Assembly (NCBI RefSeq): GCF_000421165.1
Contig: NZ_ATWI01000014.1
Location: 1 to 64,000 of the forward strand
DNA from: Marinobacter daepoensis DSM 16072
GTDB taxonomy: Bacteria > Pseudomonadota > Gammaproteobacteria > Pseudomonadales > Oleiphilaceae
DNA: 64,000 nt
Reading direction: 5' to 3'
In this document: positions 1-7,645 of the stretch, in pieces
Position numbering within the stretch: position 1 is the first letter of the stretch
Layout of the letters: each line of letters opens with the position of its first letter
Notes under the pieces: model-generated
Seen by the model: only the letters and a program-made list of their open reading frames with translations
Told to the model about the DNA's origin: nothing
Databases searched by the model: none
Made by a program: the position numbers and the translations under genes

Positions 1-1281
1 GTCTGGATTGTGCATGCACAGGTGCTTCTTCGGGCAGTGACGGCATTGCAGCAAACGACCCTGGAAGTAAGCTCGGCCCTGGCCGTTTTGGTCTGCCCGG
101 GTGCCTTCGAATTTCAGGCTTTGGCCCGCTGGGCAGATACAGGTCAGTTTCACCGGATCGAACTGGAATTCACTGGCCGGAATGATCTCTTTCCAGCCCG
201 TGCTGGTCTGGCTCTGATGGCGTTTGCCATACTTGTCTTTCTGGTTCTGGAACTTCGGGTCACGGCTGCGGAATTTGTTGTCCGGCACATAGCCATTAAT
301 CTGCCGTTCGTGCAGGTATTTCATGTTGGCTTCGTTGGCGAAGCCGGTGTCGGCCGTAACGATGGTACCTTGCTGGTAGATGTTGTCGGAGATACCCAGC
401 TTCTTAAAGCGGGCTTCCACGTTCTCCAGCACCGGTTGCAGGGTGTGGTGTTCCTGGCCTTCGCCGAAGGCCTGGGCATCGATGATGATCTGATGTTTTT
501 TGTCCACCGTGGCCACGCCGTTATAGCCTTGGATCGTGCCCTTGCTGGTGGTCATCTTGGCGCTTTCGTTATCGGTGATGTTGCTCTTCACTTCCTTGTT
601 CCGTTTCCCCCGGCCCATCCTTGGGCGGTTCGTCTTTAGGAAGCGGTCGACTTTTTTTGCGGCCTCATCCAGGGACAAGATGGTTTTGGCTCGTCGGATA
701 TCCCGGTCCAGTTCGGCTTCGGTCTCCGCCTCGTCCCGTTCGTAATGAGCCTTGAGGTGATAGCGAACCAGGCGTCGCAGCTTGGCGCGCTTCTCTTCCA
801 GTTCCTTGAAGGTACCGGACCATTCTTTGGCGGCGTTCGAGGACATCTTGCAGCCGTCGATGGCGAAGAGTTCGTTGCCCAAGAGGCCCTGCTCATGACA
901 CACCAGCAACACTTGCTCGAACAACTCTTCGATCTCATCCGAGTGACTACTGACGAACTTGGCCAAGGTGGTGAAGTGCGGAACCGTATCGCAGGACAGA
1001 GCCTTGAAGATGATGTTGGTCTCGCAGCACCACTGCATCTCTCGGCTGGAGGTGATGCCCTTGGAGTAAGCAAACAGGATGATCTTGAGCAGAATGGCCG
1101 GATCGTAGGCCTGCCGACCGGTGTCTTCGTTGCGGTACTTGGGGTGAAAGACCGACAGGTCCAGCTTATGCTCGATCAGATAGTGGACCGCGTGTTCAAA
1201 GGTGCCAGGCTGGAGCTGTTCCTGGTAGTTAATCACGACCATGGCATCCTGGTCGTAGTTATAATGCTTGAAGCGGGGCAT
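1..1281 (-). CDS. IS1182-family transposase (3' end missing)
   Basis: An open frame of 427 codons runs from an ATG at 1281, preceded by AGGAGTGGTCAG, to the window edge without a stop. The N-terminus (MPRFKHYNYDQDAMVV) and the following region match the DUF772 type of IS1182/IS5-like transposases. A candidate first catalytic Asp lies in AIDGCKM near residue 137 and a second in TADTGF near residue 309. A cysteine-rich stretch (CPAGQ, CRHCPKKHLC) near the visible C-terminus is usual in this family. The catalytic Glu and stop codon would be to the left. Long open frames on the + strand here are antisense shadows. Confidence 0.85.
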   Translation of the reverse strand, partial: MPRFKHYNYDQDAMVVINYQEQLQPGTFEHAVHYLIEHKLDLSVFHPKYRNEDTGRQAYDPAILLKIILFAYSKGITSSREMQWCCETNIIFKALSCDTVPHFTTLAKFVSSHSDEIEELFEQVLLVCHEQGLLGNELFAIDGCKMSSNAAKEWSGTFKELEEKRAKLRRLVRYHLKAHYERDEAETEAELDRDIRRAKTILSLDEAAKKVDRFLKTNRPRMGRGKRNKEVKSNITDNESAKMTTSKGTIQGYNGVATVDKKHQIIIDAQAFGEGQEHHTLQPVLENVEARFKKLGISDNIYQQGTIVTADTGFANEANMKYLHERQINGYVPDNKFRSRDPKFQNQKDKYGKRHQSQTSTGWKEIIPASEFQFDPVKLTCICPAGQSLKFEGTRADQNGQGRAYFQGRLLQCRHCPKKHLCMHNPD

Positions 1282-1346
1282 CTGACCACTCCTTGTCCGT
1301 TTGCCTGATCCTATCAAAACTCCGAAAGATTTCGGGGTTTTTCTAC
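1..1346 (-). mobile_element. IS1182-type insertion sequence, truncated by the window edge
   Basis: The transposase gene fills most of this stretch and runs off the left edge. The right end of the element is placed near 1346, where an AT-rich leader ends in a ctacag sequence a few bases before the first attC core. It therefore sits only a few bases inside the next, unseen cassette. The opposite terminal repeat is outside the window, so the exact boundary and any target duplication cannot be confirmed. Confidence 0.7.
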
Positions 1347-1348
1347 AG

Positions 1349-1453
1349 CCTCAACGCCAAAATTCAGCGGCGGCCTTTACGTAGCGAAGCGAAGAAAAGG
1401 CCGTCCGGTGGAGGGCCTTCAGGCCCGGAACGAACTGGAATGACTTGTTAAAT
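1349..1453 (-). repeat. attC site, about 105 bp
   Basis: Cores are TCAACGC on the left and GTTAAAT on the right. The arms carry the CGGCGGCCTTTACGTAGCG class of sequence also seen at 7646 and 13146. It belongs to the cassette with the gene ending at 1448. Confidence 0.88.
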
Positions 1454-1732
1454 GCGTACAACGTGCACTCCCGAACTACCTGAGATGGCGAACATTTTTG
1501 CAAACTCAATTACTTCGTTCTCAGTTTCGCCCGGATGACTCGTTGTCGTGATATATCGTGGGTCACTGCCATCGCCGACGGCGACCTCATCCATGGCTTC
1601 TTCCCAGAGCTCGCAATCCACACCTACCACGCAAAACAGCTCGTACCCCTCATCCAGAACGGAGCGCAAAAGGTCATCATGTTCCTGGTGATAACCAGTG
1701 TCGGATACGAGTACGAGCTTTCTATTCTTCAT
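1448..1732 (-). CDS. Cassette protein of unknown function (94 aa, LWEE-MDE motif)
   Basis: A small acidic soluble protein starting MKNRKLVLVSDTGYHQEHDD. Central features are a hydrophobic strand (ELFCVVGVDCELWEEAMDEV) and a TTTSHPGE motif. It resembles a small family of uncharacterised proteins that I believe is catalogued as DUF7684, but I am not certain. An upstream in-frame start would lie inside the neighbouring attC, so the ATG at 1732 is preferred. The stop TAA (1448-1450) is formed by the attC core. No function can be assigned. Confidence 0.7.
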   Translation of the reverse strand: MKNRKLVLVSDTGYHQEHDDLLRSVLDEGYELFCVVGVDCELWEEAMDEVAVGDGSDPRYITTTSHPGETENEVIEFAKMFAISGSSGVHVVRI

Positions 1733-1735
1733 GGC

Positions 1736-1819
1736 ATTTAACGCTTGCAGCATGCGCGCCCAAGGAATGGAGCCGAAGGCGCAATGTAATGGGCGTCGCT
1801 GTGCCTGCATTGGTTATGC
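1736..1819 (-). repeat. attC site, about 84 bp
   Basis: Cores TTTAACG and GTTATGC. The arms are of the CATGCGCG / GGCGTCGC class shared with 5525, 7141, 9954 and 10904. It belongs to the CPCC cassette. Confidence 0.88.
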
Positions 1820-2137
1820 ATCTTTCACATTCCCCCGAGGGTCAACGACGAAATTTACTTTGTCACGTTTCAGATGGCCGCTCTTGGTAGGGCGTTCAAG
1901 CAACTGCCAACTTTCATCTTTTAGGTAATCTTCACTTTCGGGTACTTCGGCTAAAAATGCATGCTGCGCCTCTCGCAAACTTGTGCCATTTGCACCGCCC
2001 ACGTAGTCTGGATCTGAGCTCTGTACACCGTCATCTTCCCATCCGCATAACTCACAAATTTCGTAAGTGCCTCCAGACGGCTCCTCCAGAGTTTTGTAAC
2101 CACAGCACCTGCACGTGTATTTCAATTGACCATCCAT
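1814..2137 (-). CDS. CPCC-type cysteine-rich protein (107 aa)
   Basis: The N-terminus holds a compact cysteine cluster, C9-R-C11-C12 followed by C28-x2-C31 (YEICELCGWEDD), then a DPDYVGGANGTSLREAQ stretch. This is the arrangement of the CPCC family of probable zinc-binding proteins, whose function is unknown. ATG 2137 lies just outside the upstream attC; the longer open frame runs back through attC and is not credible as protein. The stop TAA comes from the attC core at 1814-1816. Confidence 0.8.
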   Translation of the reverse strand: MDGQLKYTCRCCGYKTLEEPSGGTYEICELCGWEDDGVQSSDPDYVGGANGTSLREAQHAFLAEVPESEDYLKDESWQLLERPTKSGHLKRDKVNFVVDPRGNVKDA

Positions 2138-2140
2138 AGC

Positions 2141-2229
2141 GCATAACGCGAAGGTAACCGGCGCCGGAGCGCAGCGGAGGGAACCAAAAGCGATACGCTT
2201 TTGGCGTCCGGTTGACCGCCTGGTTAGTG
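2141..2229 (-). repeat. attC site, about 89 bp
   Basis: Cores ATAACGC and GTTAGTG. A long imperfect hairpin is centred on AAAAGCGATACGCTTTT. It is the attC of the gene-poor cassette to its right. Confidence 0.85.
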
Positions 2230-2538
2230 GCCGGTCACCACCAAGGTCTCCCTCGGCACCCAACGCTGAATGCCCTCTCCCGAACAGCTTGCACCACCTC
2301 AACGGATGGCGAAAGGAACCAGAGCGCAAACCGCACCAACCCGCTTACCATTTGAACTGGACAGCCCCGAGACTGGGGCTCGCCGTGAATAACTATGCTG
2401 CGGGTGATGTTGGCAACCAACCCCGACAGCCACTTTTCCGGCCTTGGCCATCACCAACACAGGCGGCGTTGCAGCCAAGCCCGATGCCAAGGCCTTTGCA
2501 CTGAGCCCGCCAAAAATGGAGACGGCCTGGGCCATTAA
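2230..2538 (-). other. Cassette body with no convincing gene (type D)
   Basis: This 309-bp body sits between two attC sites. The best - strand frame (2299-2535, 78 codons, starting MAQAVSIFGGLSAKALASGL) is rich in Ala/Gly/Val and has no recognisable domain. Its first 60 bases and the equivalent part of the three repeated gene-less cassettes (10569, 20144, 21137) look distantly related: both contain blocks reading like CAGGCC and AAGGCCTTGG at similar spacing. It may be a relic membrane peptide gene or a non-coding cassette. Confidence 0.5.
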
Positions 2539-2610
2539 CGCCCGCCATAAACGGCGCGAGTAACGAGCGTCCGGCGACCGCTGGGAGCGAATTTAATGGC
2601 TTTGTTACGT
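2533..2610 (-). repeat. attC site, about 78 bp
   Basis: Cores CATTAAC and GTTACGT, with a GGCGCGAGTAACGAGCG centre. It belongs to the DUF1801 cassette. Confidence 0.85.
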
Positions 2611-2621
2611 GGTGCTAGACC

Positions 2622-3026
2622 CTATGCTCCAAGCAGCGGTAGATGCTTCACGCTATGGTACTTCAAAGCCAACTGAATGCAGTGACTTAAAGGCCCACTC
2701 CCAACAGGAGTATTTAAAGGTATAACTATTGCCCTTTTCCCCTCAAACGCGAATTCTTCGGCGTATATCTCCCGAAAGGTTTCAACCAAGGTAGTCTGGC
2801 AATGAAAAAACACCTTTATAACGCCCGGATCTTTAGGCTTCCAGTCCATACGAATTGTGCTGCCACCACTAACAAGATAGCTGGCTTCGCCCCATTTAAG
2901 AGTTTCTTCTACCGCACCCAGTTCATTTTCCTTGGCCACCGAAAAGATGAGGCTACGAACGGCTTCCAGCTGCCTCTGGGCCTCTAACGGGTAGCTTGAA
3001 AATTTAGATTGAATTTCAGTCTGCAC
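2622..3026 (-). CDS. DUF1801 / YdhG-like domain protein (134 aa)
   Basis: The single domain has the YdhG/DUF1801 pattern: EAVRSLIFSVAKENELGAVEETLKWGEASYLV, then IRMDWKPKDPGVIKVFFHCQ, then a hydrophobic strand and a C-terminal helix. This fold is widespread in small stand-alone bacterial proteins and its biochemical role is unsettled. Translation starts at GTG 3026, with a strong GGGAGG Shine-Dalgarno 6 to 7 bases upstream. The stop TAG at 2622 lies just outside the attC, unlike most genes of this array. Confidence 0.8.
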   Translation of the reverse strand: MQTEIQSKFSSYPLEAQRQLEAVRSLIFSVAKENELGAVEETLKWGEASYLVSGGSTIRMDWKPKDPGVIKVFFHCQTTLVETFREIYAEEFAFEGKRAIVIPLNTPVGSGPLSHCIQLALKYHSVKHLPLLGA

Positions 3027-3046
3027 ACAGCCTCCCTGACTTTGAC

Positions 3047-3118
3047 ACGTAACGCTGCGCTCACCGGTAAATTTGGAGCGAAGCGAGAAATTTATCCGTG
3101 TGAAGCGCTTTGTTAACC
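3047..3118 (-). repeat. attC site, about 72 bp
   Basis: Cores ACGTAAC and GTTAACC, with arms GGTAAATTTGGAGCG / AGCGAGAAATTTATCC. It belongs to the cassette carrying the 377-aa gene. Confidence 0.85.
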
Positions 3119-4246
3119 ATTATCAATGCCTAAGACATCAAATAAAAAGGATTCTAGATTTTTGTTATAGCCATGGTATGGATCTCTAGATTTTTCTGGA
3201 TCTAGACTTAGAAGCTGAACGCTAAGTATCGCTATATCTGCAAAATCTTGCATGATTTTCTCTGGATCTGGGTCACCATGCAGCGCGCTATTCATAGCTT
3301 CTATCAAGCGATCAGTCTCTTTGCCCAGTCTCAACAAATCATCACTATTTGTGACTGAGGCATCAATAAAGGCTATCAGTCTATTTTTGTACTCGGATTT
3401 ACCAACCTTTCTTCCTTTAAATAGGTCTTTTTGTGGTGGAAAAAGAACGTTAGCCATTTTCTCAAAAAACCTACGTCCGGATAATCCCACATGAGCATAA
3501 TCTTCTTCATTTACAGCTCTGTTAGCTGCACGAACAGCTGCGCCCAGTGTATCGAATAATTTGGGATTCAAATCTTCAAGGAGCATTGCCAGCTCTGAAG
3601 CTTCGTTCTCTTCCTCCTGAAGGTACGGGGATATGGCTTTCTTAAATTCAAATACTTGCTTGAAATGCTCTGGAGTATCGAAATCGTCGAATATAGTTTG
3701 TCTAGCCCCGTTATCTTCCCATTCGACCTCTTTAAACCCAAGGCTTTTTAAAGCATCGATTTCTGAGTGATCTTTTCCATCTTCTTCGTTCATCGTATAG
3801 AAGATTTTTGTAGAGTCGCCGAGCAGTCTATATTGAGAACCTATAAGATTTCGGTAGAACACCAAATGGAGAGGGAATGCTAACTCGACACCATGCATTC
3901 CTAGATAGGCACTATTAGTTTTCAAGGCTTCATGAAGTCGATTTGCAATAGAAGTGGTGATATTCTCAATTACCCACACAAATATTGTTTTCTGAAAATA
4001 GGTGTCACGAATTCTTTTCACATCTAATTTTTGAAATTTATGTGAAAAGTAAATTTTCTCTGAAAGCTCAACATAATGAGGCTTGTCATTAGCTTTTGAG
4101 AATGTCAGCACGTCACCTATGTACACTTTCATGTGGCGACCGCTTTCTTGCAGAACATTGGTTCCTAGTATTTCGTTCCGAATGGGTACTCCATAAAACC
4201 CATTGTATTTGGGATCATCTGAATCGAACAAGAATGCTACGTGCAC
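3113..4246 (-). CDS. Unrecognised 377-aa cassette protein
   Basis: A soluble, AT-rich gene with lower GC than the host backbone, suggesting recent acquisition. The N-terminal half (MHVAFLFDSDDPKYNGFYG onward) is a mixed alpha/beta region. The C-terminal third is helical and contains RLIEAMNSALHGDPDPE, a pattern loosely reminiscent of HEPN-like helical domains; that is only an impression. GTG 4246 is the likely start, with AAGGAAAG six bases upstream. The IS3-type element ends 24 bp before the start codon, so the coding sequence is intact, but read-through from upstream cassettes now passes through the IS. The stop TAA is supplied by the attC core. Confidence 0.7.
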   Translation of the reverse strand: MHVAFLFDSDDPKYNGFYGVPIRNEILGTNVLQESGRHMKVYIGDVLTFSKANDKPHYVELSEKIYFSHKFQKLDVKRIRDTYFQKTIFVWVIENITTSIANRLHEALKTNSAYLGMHGVELAFPLHLVFYRNLIGSQYRLLGDSTKIFYTMNEEDGKDHSEIDALKSLGFKEVEWEDNGARQTIFDDFDTPEHFKQVFEFKKAISPYLQEEENEASELAMLLEDLNPKLFDTLGAAVRAANRAVNEEDYAHVGLSGRRFFEKMANVLFPPQKDLFKGRKVGKSEYKNRLIAFIDASVTNSDDLLRLGKETDRLIEAMNSALHGDPDPEKIMQDFADIAILSVQLLSLDPEKSRDPYHGYNKNLESFLFDVLGIDNG

Positions 4247-4294
4247 AAAACTTTCCTTGTATGGTGGTCCTACCCACGAAAAATAGACACCCGG

Positions 4295-5152
4295 TTACGC
4301 GCATTTGCGCTCGTATTCCACCGGGCTGAGATAGCCCAAAGCGGAGTGTCTTCTCTTCCGGTTATAAAACACTTCGATGTACTCGAAGATAGCGGATTTG
4401 GCCGCAGTGATCGAATCGAAACACTCGGCGTAGATCAGCTCCACCTTCAGCCGACTGAAAAACGATTCCATCGGCGCGTTATCCCAACAGTTCCCCTTGC
4501 GGCTCATGCTCGGCACACAGTCCTTTGAGCGCAGGTAATCCTGGTAGCCGGTGGCGCGGTACTGCACTCCCCGATCCGAATGCACAATCAGCCCTGGAGT
4601 CACCTCTCGGCGGCCATAGGCCATGCTCAGGGCATCGGTGATCAACGTTTCGGTCATACTCATGTCCAGTGACCACCCGACGATGTAGCGAGAGTGCAGG
4701 TCCATCACGGTGGCCAGATACAGCCAGCGGTCTTTCACCCAGATATAGGTGATGTCGGTGGTCCACTTCTGGTTCGGCCGCTCAGCGGCGAACTGACGCC
4801 ACAACAGGTTGTCTGCGACGTTGGTCATTGCCTCTGATGCGCCGCTGTATTTGAACGCCTTGCCATTACGCGCACGAATAGCCTTTTCGCGCATGATCCC
4901 AGCCACATAGTTCACCGAACAGGGTGTGCCACTTGCGGTTAACTCCTTGGCGATGCGTAGGGCACCGTATCGCGCCTTGAAGCTCTCGTAGGTCTCCATA
5001 ATGGCCGCCTCCGTTTCAGCCCGGCGTTGCTCCCGGAGACTGACCGGCCGCTGTTTCCAGCGATAATAGCCACTGGCTGACACGCCCATCACCCGACACA
5101 TCAGGCGCACTGCGTAGCACTGACAGAATTGCTCAATCAGCGCGTACTTCAC
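4295..5152 (-). CDS. IS3-family transposase OrfB (DDE integrase domain)
   Basis: This 285-aa protein has the IS3 rve/integrase core. The first Asp is in WTTDITYI, the second in IVHSDRGVQY and the Glu in NAPMESFFSRLK, followed by the usual HSALGYLSPVEYE ending. The nominal GTG start at 5152 overlaps the end of orfA by 4 bases. Expression as an OrfAB fusion by -1 frameshifting is more likely than free initiation, because an A-AAA-AAG slippery heptamer lies at 5182-5188 and the -1 frame stays open into orfB. Confidence 0.93.
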   Translation of the reverse strand: MKYALIEQFCQCYAVRLMCRVMGVSASGYYRWKQRPVSLREQRRAETEAAIMETYESFKARYGALRIAKELTASGTPCSVNYVAGIMREKAIRARNGKAFKYSGASEAMTNVADNLLWRQFAAERPNQKWTTDITYIWVKDRWLYLATVMDLHSRYIVGWSLDMSMTETLITDALSMAYGRREVTPGLIVHSDRGVQYRATGYQDYLRSKDCVPSMSRKGNCWDNAPMESFFSRLKVELIYAECFDSITAAKSAIFEYIEVFYNRKRRHSALGYLSPVEYERKCA

Positions 5153-5457
5153 TCTTGGGACTTCGCGAAGTACGCAGACACCTTTTTTAAAAATTCGTTT
5201 TCCTTCTTCAGGGTGTCGTTCTCACGCCGGAGTTTGCGCATGGCTTCGCTCTCGGCTTTGGAATAATCGACCCCGTCAACACTGTTGAACTGCTTGTCAG
5301 ACAGGCGAGTGAACTGGCGCCGCCAGTTGTAGATCTGACCCGGATGGATGCCCAACTCACGGGCAACCGACGCAGCGGTATTACCAGGTTGATCGGATCT
5401 GCGAACGGCTTCCCGACGGAACTCTTCGGTATAGGCCTGGGTCTTCTTGCGGCTCAT
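5149..5457 (-). CDS. IS3-family transposase OrfA (DNA-binding)
   Basis: A 102-aa helix-turn-helix protein of the HTH_Tnp_1 type: TEEFRREAVRRSDQPGNTAASVARELGI, then an IYNWRRQF recognition helix, then a C-terminal leucine-zipper-like coiled coil (MRKLRRENDTLKKENEFLKK). The tail overlaps the -1 slippery site that would fuse it to OrfB. The start is ATG 5457, preceded by GGAGGTGCTCC-like sequence. It binds the terminal repeats of the element in known IS3 members. Confidence 0.92.
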   Translation of the reverse strand: MSRKKTQAYTEEFRREAVRRSDQPGNTAASVARELGIHPGQIYNWRRQFTRLSDKQFNSVDGVDYSKAESEAMRKLRRENDTLKKENEFLKKVSAYFAKSQE

Positions 5458-5524
5458 GGAGCACCTCCGTGCTAGGGGCTACCCTAACTATAGAAGGTGT
5501 CTACTGTTCGTGGGTAACTCGGCA

Positions 5525-5608
5525 ACTTAACGCTTGCAGCATGCGCGCCTACGGAATGGAGCCGAAGGCGCAATGTAGGAGGCGTCGCCGTGCCTGCACT
5601 GGTTAGTT
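5525..5608 (-). repeat. attC site of YceK-like cassette copy 1, about 84 bp
   Basis: Cores ACTTAAC and GTTAGTT, in the CATGCGCG / GGCGTCGC class. This attC is quite different from the one that follows the second copy of the same gene (7646). Confidence 0.9.
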
Positions 5609-5959
5609 TTATTTCCCATGCCTCGGCATAACCTCAATGCTGCCCCACTGAAACTGCTTGTAGATTGTATAGGGTAGAACCAATGTATCTGCGACTGCAC
5701 ACGCCATCGAGTCAAGCACGTACCCACCAATTTCGAATGAATTATAGATGGATCCGTTCGACCGTGATGCAAACAGAGCAAAGCATGCGTTGTGTGCCAA
5801 TCCGCTGTAGACACGAGGCAACGAGCTGCAATTTGTTTTGCTGTTCCAGTAGCCATCCGATATCGCGCCATTTTCTGTGACACTGACGGTCTTAGTGGTA
5901 GCGCACCCACTGCATGCTAAGACCAGCAGGATGATTACCGCTTTAACTTCCTTGATCAA
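5609..5959 (-). CDS. YceK/YidQ-like lipoprotein, copy 1
   Basis: A 116-aa predicted lipoprotein: MIKEVKAVIILLVLACSGC signal peptide with Cys19 as the lipidation site, then RVYSGLAHNACF and a C-terminal DTLVLPYTIYKQ motif. These are the hallmarks of the YceK/YidQ (DUF1375) family of small envelope lipoproteins of unknown role. The start is a TTG at 5959, downstream of a G-rich AGGGAGGGGG stretch. The protein is identical in sequence to the one at 7751-8101; the two DNA copies differ at about four positions in some 390 bp. Confidence 0.85.
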   Translation of the reverse strand: MIKEVKAVIILLVLACSGCATTKTVSVTENGAISDGYWNSKTNCSSLPRVYSGLAHNACFALFASRSNGSIYNSFEIGGYVLDSMACAVADTLVLPYTIYKQFQWGSIEVMPRHGK

Positions 5960-5998
5960 AGGGGCCCCCTCCCTAGGTTGAGCCTGCGGCGTTGTAAA

Positions 5999-6083
5999 AC
6001 CTAACGCTTTTGTTTAGCGGCGCCCCGATAGGGGCGTCCGGCGGAGGCCAGCGGCCGGAGCGTACTACAACAACTGGTTATGG
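5999..6083 (-). repeat. attC site, about 85 bp
   Basis: Cores ACCTAAC and GTTATGG, in the GCGGCGCCC / GGGGCGTCCGG class. It belongs to the 181-aa membrane protein cassette. Confidence 0.9.
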
Positions 6084-6623
6084 TTCGTCCGCCCCCACCA
6101 AGCCTTCTACCATGTTGTCATGCTGAATATCTTTTACCTGCATACCGAAAAAAGCCGCCAGAGGCGCGACAACGATCAGAAGAGCCAAAGCTTGGGTGCC
6201 TTCCAAAAACCCCATTAAGATGATCGAAGTAAGAGCAATCACGGCCATGGCGTAGGCAAGCACCTTCATAAGAATCTTATTAACCTTACGCACCCATGCT
6301 TTCTCAAACATACCGTTGTATCTGAATCGCCCGTCTACGTGAGTTACTACTCCTGGCGTTTTTCTGAGTGCGTACACAATCTTGGAGCTCCTACTATCAC
6401 CACAGATTGCCTCAATATCTTCAAAATTCATTCTCAATCCGTGTAGCAGATAAAATAGCTCCCCAGCTGAGTGCCTCTTGTTCTGCGCAATAGAGTCATC
6501 CAACTGAAGCAACAGATCAGCCCTAGCTTTCTTGCTCTGTGATATTTTGAATTGATAGACAGCTACAGCTCCCATAATTGAAGCAATACCTGCCAACACA
6601 TTGAAGATGTTGAAACTTTCCAA
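6078..6623 (-). CDS. Unrecognised cassette membrane protein (181 aa)
   Basis: The N-terminal hydrophobic segment (residues about 5-25) is followed by a roughly 90-residue cytoplasmic-type region containing GELFYLLHGLRMNFEDIEAIC. Two more hydrophobic segments follow (LAYAMAVIALTSIILMGFLE and ALALLIVVAPLAAFFGMQV). The start appears to be TTG 6623 with GGAG eight bases upstream. The stop TAA comes from the attC core. I do not recognise the family. The middle region could be a small winged-helix-like domain, but that is a guess. Confidence 0.7.
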   Translation of the reverse strand: MESFNIFNVLAGIASIMGAVAVYQFKISQSKKARADLLLQLDDSIAQNKRHSAGELFYLLHGLRMNFEDIEAICGDSRSSKIVYALRKTPGVVTHVDGRFRYNGMFEKAWVRKVNKILMKVLAYAMAVIALTSIILMGFLEGTQALALLIVVAPLAAFFGMQVKDIQHDNMVEGLVGADEP

Positions 6624-6638
6624 ATCTACTCCTTTATA

Positions 6639-6723
6639 CCATAACGCTTTTGTTTAGCGGCGCCCCGACAGGGGCGTCCGGTGTAGGCCGTCGGCCGAAA
6701 CGAACTACAACAACTTGTTAAGT
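6639..6723 (-). repeat. attC site, about 85 bp
   Basis: Cores CCATAAC and GTTAAGT. It is closely related to the neighbouring attC at 5999 (same first 20 bases after the core). The GFA gene to its right runs into it and stops at 6705. Confidence 0.9.
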
Positions 6724-7124
6724 GAGTCCAAGCTCGCAGGCCCACCATCAAGGCGAACACACTCGGTAGATGCTTGCTCCCAAGTGGCAGCGGATTTCGT
6801 ATGGAGATGGACGGAAACCTTCGATGCGACCGGTTCATCAAGCAAACCGGCAGGAATCCAAACCATTCCGCTGTCTCTCAGGCTGTTGGGAACCGGACTC
6901 CCGCACTCTGAACAAAAATCGCTTCGGAAACCGCTGGGCTTTTTGTAAGACTTGATACCACTTTCACCTGACACCCAACGAAAGGCGGTGCCCTGCACAA
7001 AAGTCGCGGCATTAGCTGCCGCTCCAGTGGCTTTGCGGCACAACGTACAGTGACATTGATAGAGGTTGCGAATCTCCTCTTCAATTTCGAACCTCACGTT
7101 TCCGCAGAGACATTCACCTTTCAT
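6705..7124 (-). CDS. GFA/CENP-V-fold zinc protein, first of two
   Basis: This 139-aa protein has the zinc-binding pattern of the GFA/CENP-V family: C5-L-C7, then C24-H-C26-x2-C29 (CHCTLCRK), then C71-x2-C74 (CSECGSPVPN). Some members of this family act on glutathione-formaldehyde adducts, but most are uncharacterised and this one should not be assumed to be that enzyme. ATG 7124 follows GGAATGATCG. The C-terminal dozen codons lie inside attC, so the last residues (SLNKLL) are encoded by the recombination site. Confidence 0.85.
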   Translation of the reverse strand: MKGECLCGNVRFEIEEEIRNLYQCHCTLCRKATGAAANAATFVQGTAFRWVSGESGIKSYKKPSGFRSDFCSECGSPVPNSLRDSGMVWIPAGLLDEPVASKVSVHLHTKSAATWEQASTECVRLDGGPASLDSLNKLL

Positions 7125-7140
7125 CGATCATTCCTTTGAC

Positions 7141-7224
7141 ACTTAACGCCGCCAGCATGCGCGGCTTTGTAGTGGAGGCGAAGCCGTAACGAAAAAGGCG
7201 TCGCCGTGCCTGGCCTTGTTATCA
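7141..7224 (-). repeat. attC site, about 84 bp
   Basis: Cores ACTTAAC and GTTATCA, in the CATGCGCG / GGCGTCGC class. It belongs to the second GFA cassette. Confidence 0.9.
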
Positions 7225-7229
7225 CTGCC

Positions 7230-7628
7230 TCAGGCGTTCTCGGCAAACTGAGGCAAATCATCCGTAATCTCGAACCATGGCGCTTTGCTGCCTACGAATA
7301 CATGGCGGTCCGCGCGTACGCCTGGATCAGTATCGAGCGTGCCCAATGGCATAGCATAGATTTCCGGTTTCAAATCAAACTTTGTGTAAATGCTTGAACC
7401 GCAGTTTGCGCAAAAGACCTTGAACTCTCCCGGCGAAGACTCGTAAGTTTTGAGCAAATCTTCACCTCTGACCGTCCGCCAGTCATCCACTCGGACCTTT
7501 GCACAGGTTCGGAATGCAGCTGCATGAAGCTTTCGGCACATAGAGCAGTGGCAGTTGTAAACGTCGCTAAGATTGCCAGCGACCTCGTATTGGACGCCGC
7601 CGCAAAGGCAGCTACCGGATTGAATCAT
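7230..7628 (-). CDS. GFA/CENP-V-fold zinc protein, second of two
   Basis: A 132-aa member of the same fold as its neighbour at 6705, with C7-L-C9, C26-H-C28-x2-C31 (CHCSMCRK) and C73-x2-C76 (CANCGSSI). Outside these motifs the two proteins are clearly diverged, so they were probably captured independently rather than duplicated in place. ATG 7628 has an excellent GGAGGTGAGTCA leader. The TGA stop at 7230 lies a few bases outside attC. Substrate unknown. Confidence 0.87.
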   Translation of the reverse strand: MIQSGSCLCGGVQYEVAGNLSDVYNCHCSMCRKLHAAAFRTCAKVRVDDWRTVRGEDLLKTYESSPGEFKVFCANCGSSIYTKFDLKPEIYAMPLGTLDTDPGVRADRHVFVGSKAPWFEITDDLPQFAENA

Positions 7629-7645
7629 TGACTCACCTCCCTGTG

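Larger units (their letters stand above)
4271..5516 (-). mobile_element. IS3-family insertion sequence
   Basis: A 1246-bp element bounded by imperfect terminal repeats: TACCCACGAAAAATAGACACC at the left and, read inwards from the right, TACCCACGAACAGTAGACACC. It carries overlapping orfA and orfB on the - strand. The flanks (GTCC at left, ACTC at right) show no 3 to 4 bp target duplication, so the element may have undergone a later rearrangement. It lies in the leader of the 377-aa cassette gene, between the attC at 5525 and that gene's start. Confidence 0.93.

Noticed and set aside
10..1308. Two long + strand open frames (209 and 187 codons) at the left edge
   Set aside because: They lie exactly antisense, codon on codon, to the IS1182-type transposase, which has a ribosome site and recognisable family motifs.
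4266..5521. Target site duplication for the IS3-type element
   Set aside because: The flanks GTCC and ACTC do not match in any register near the inverted repeat ends.
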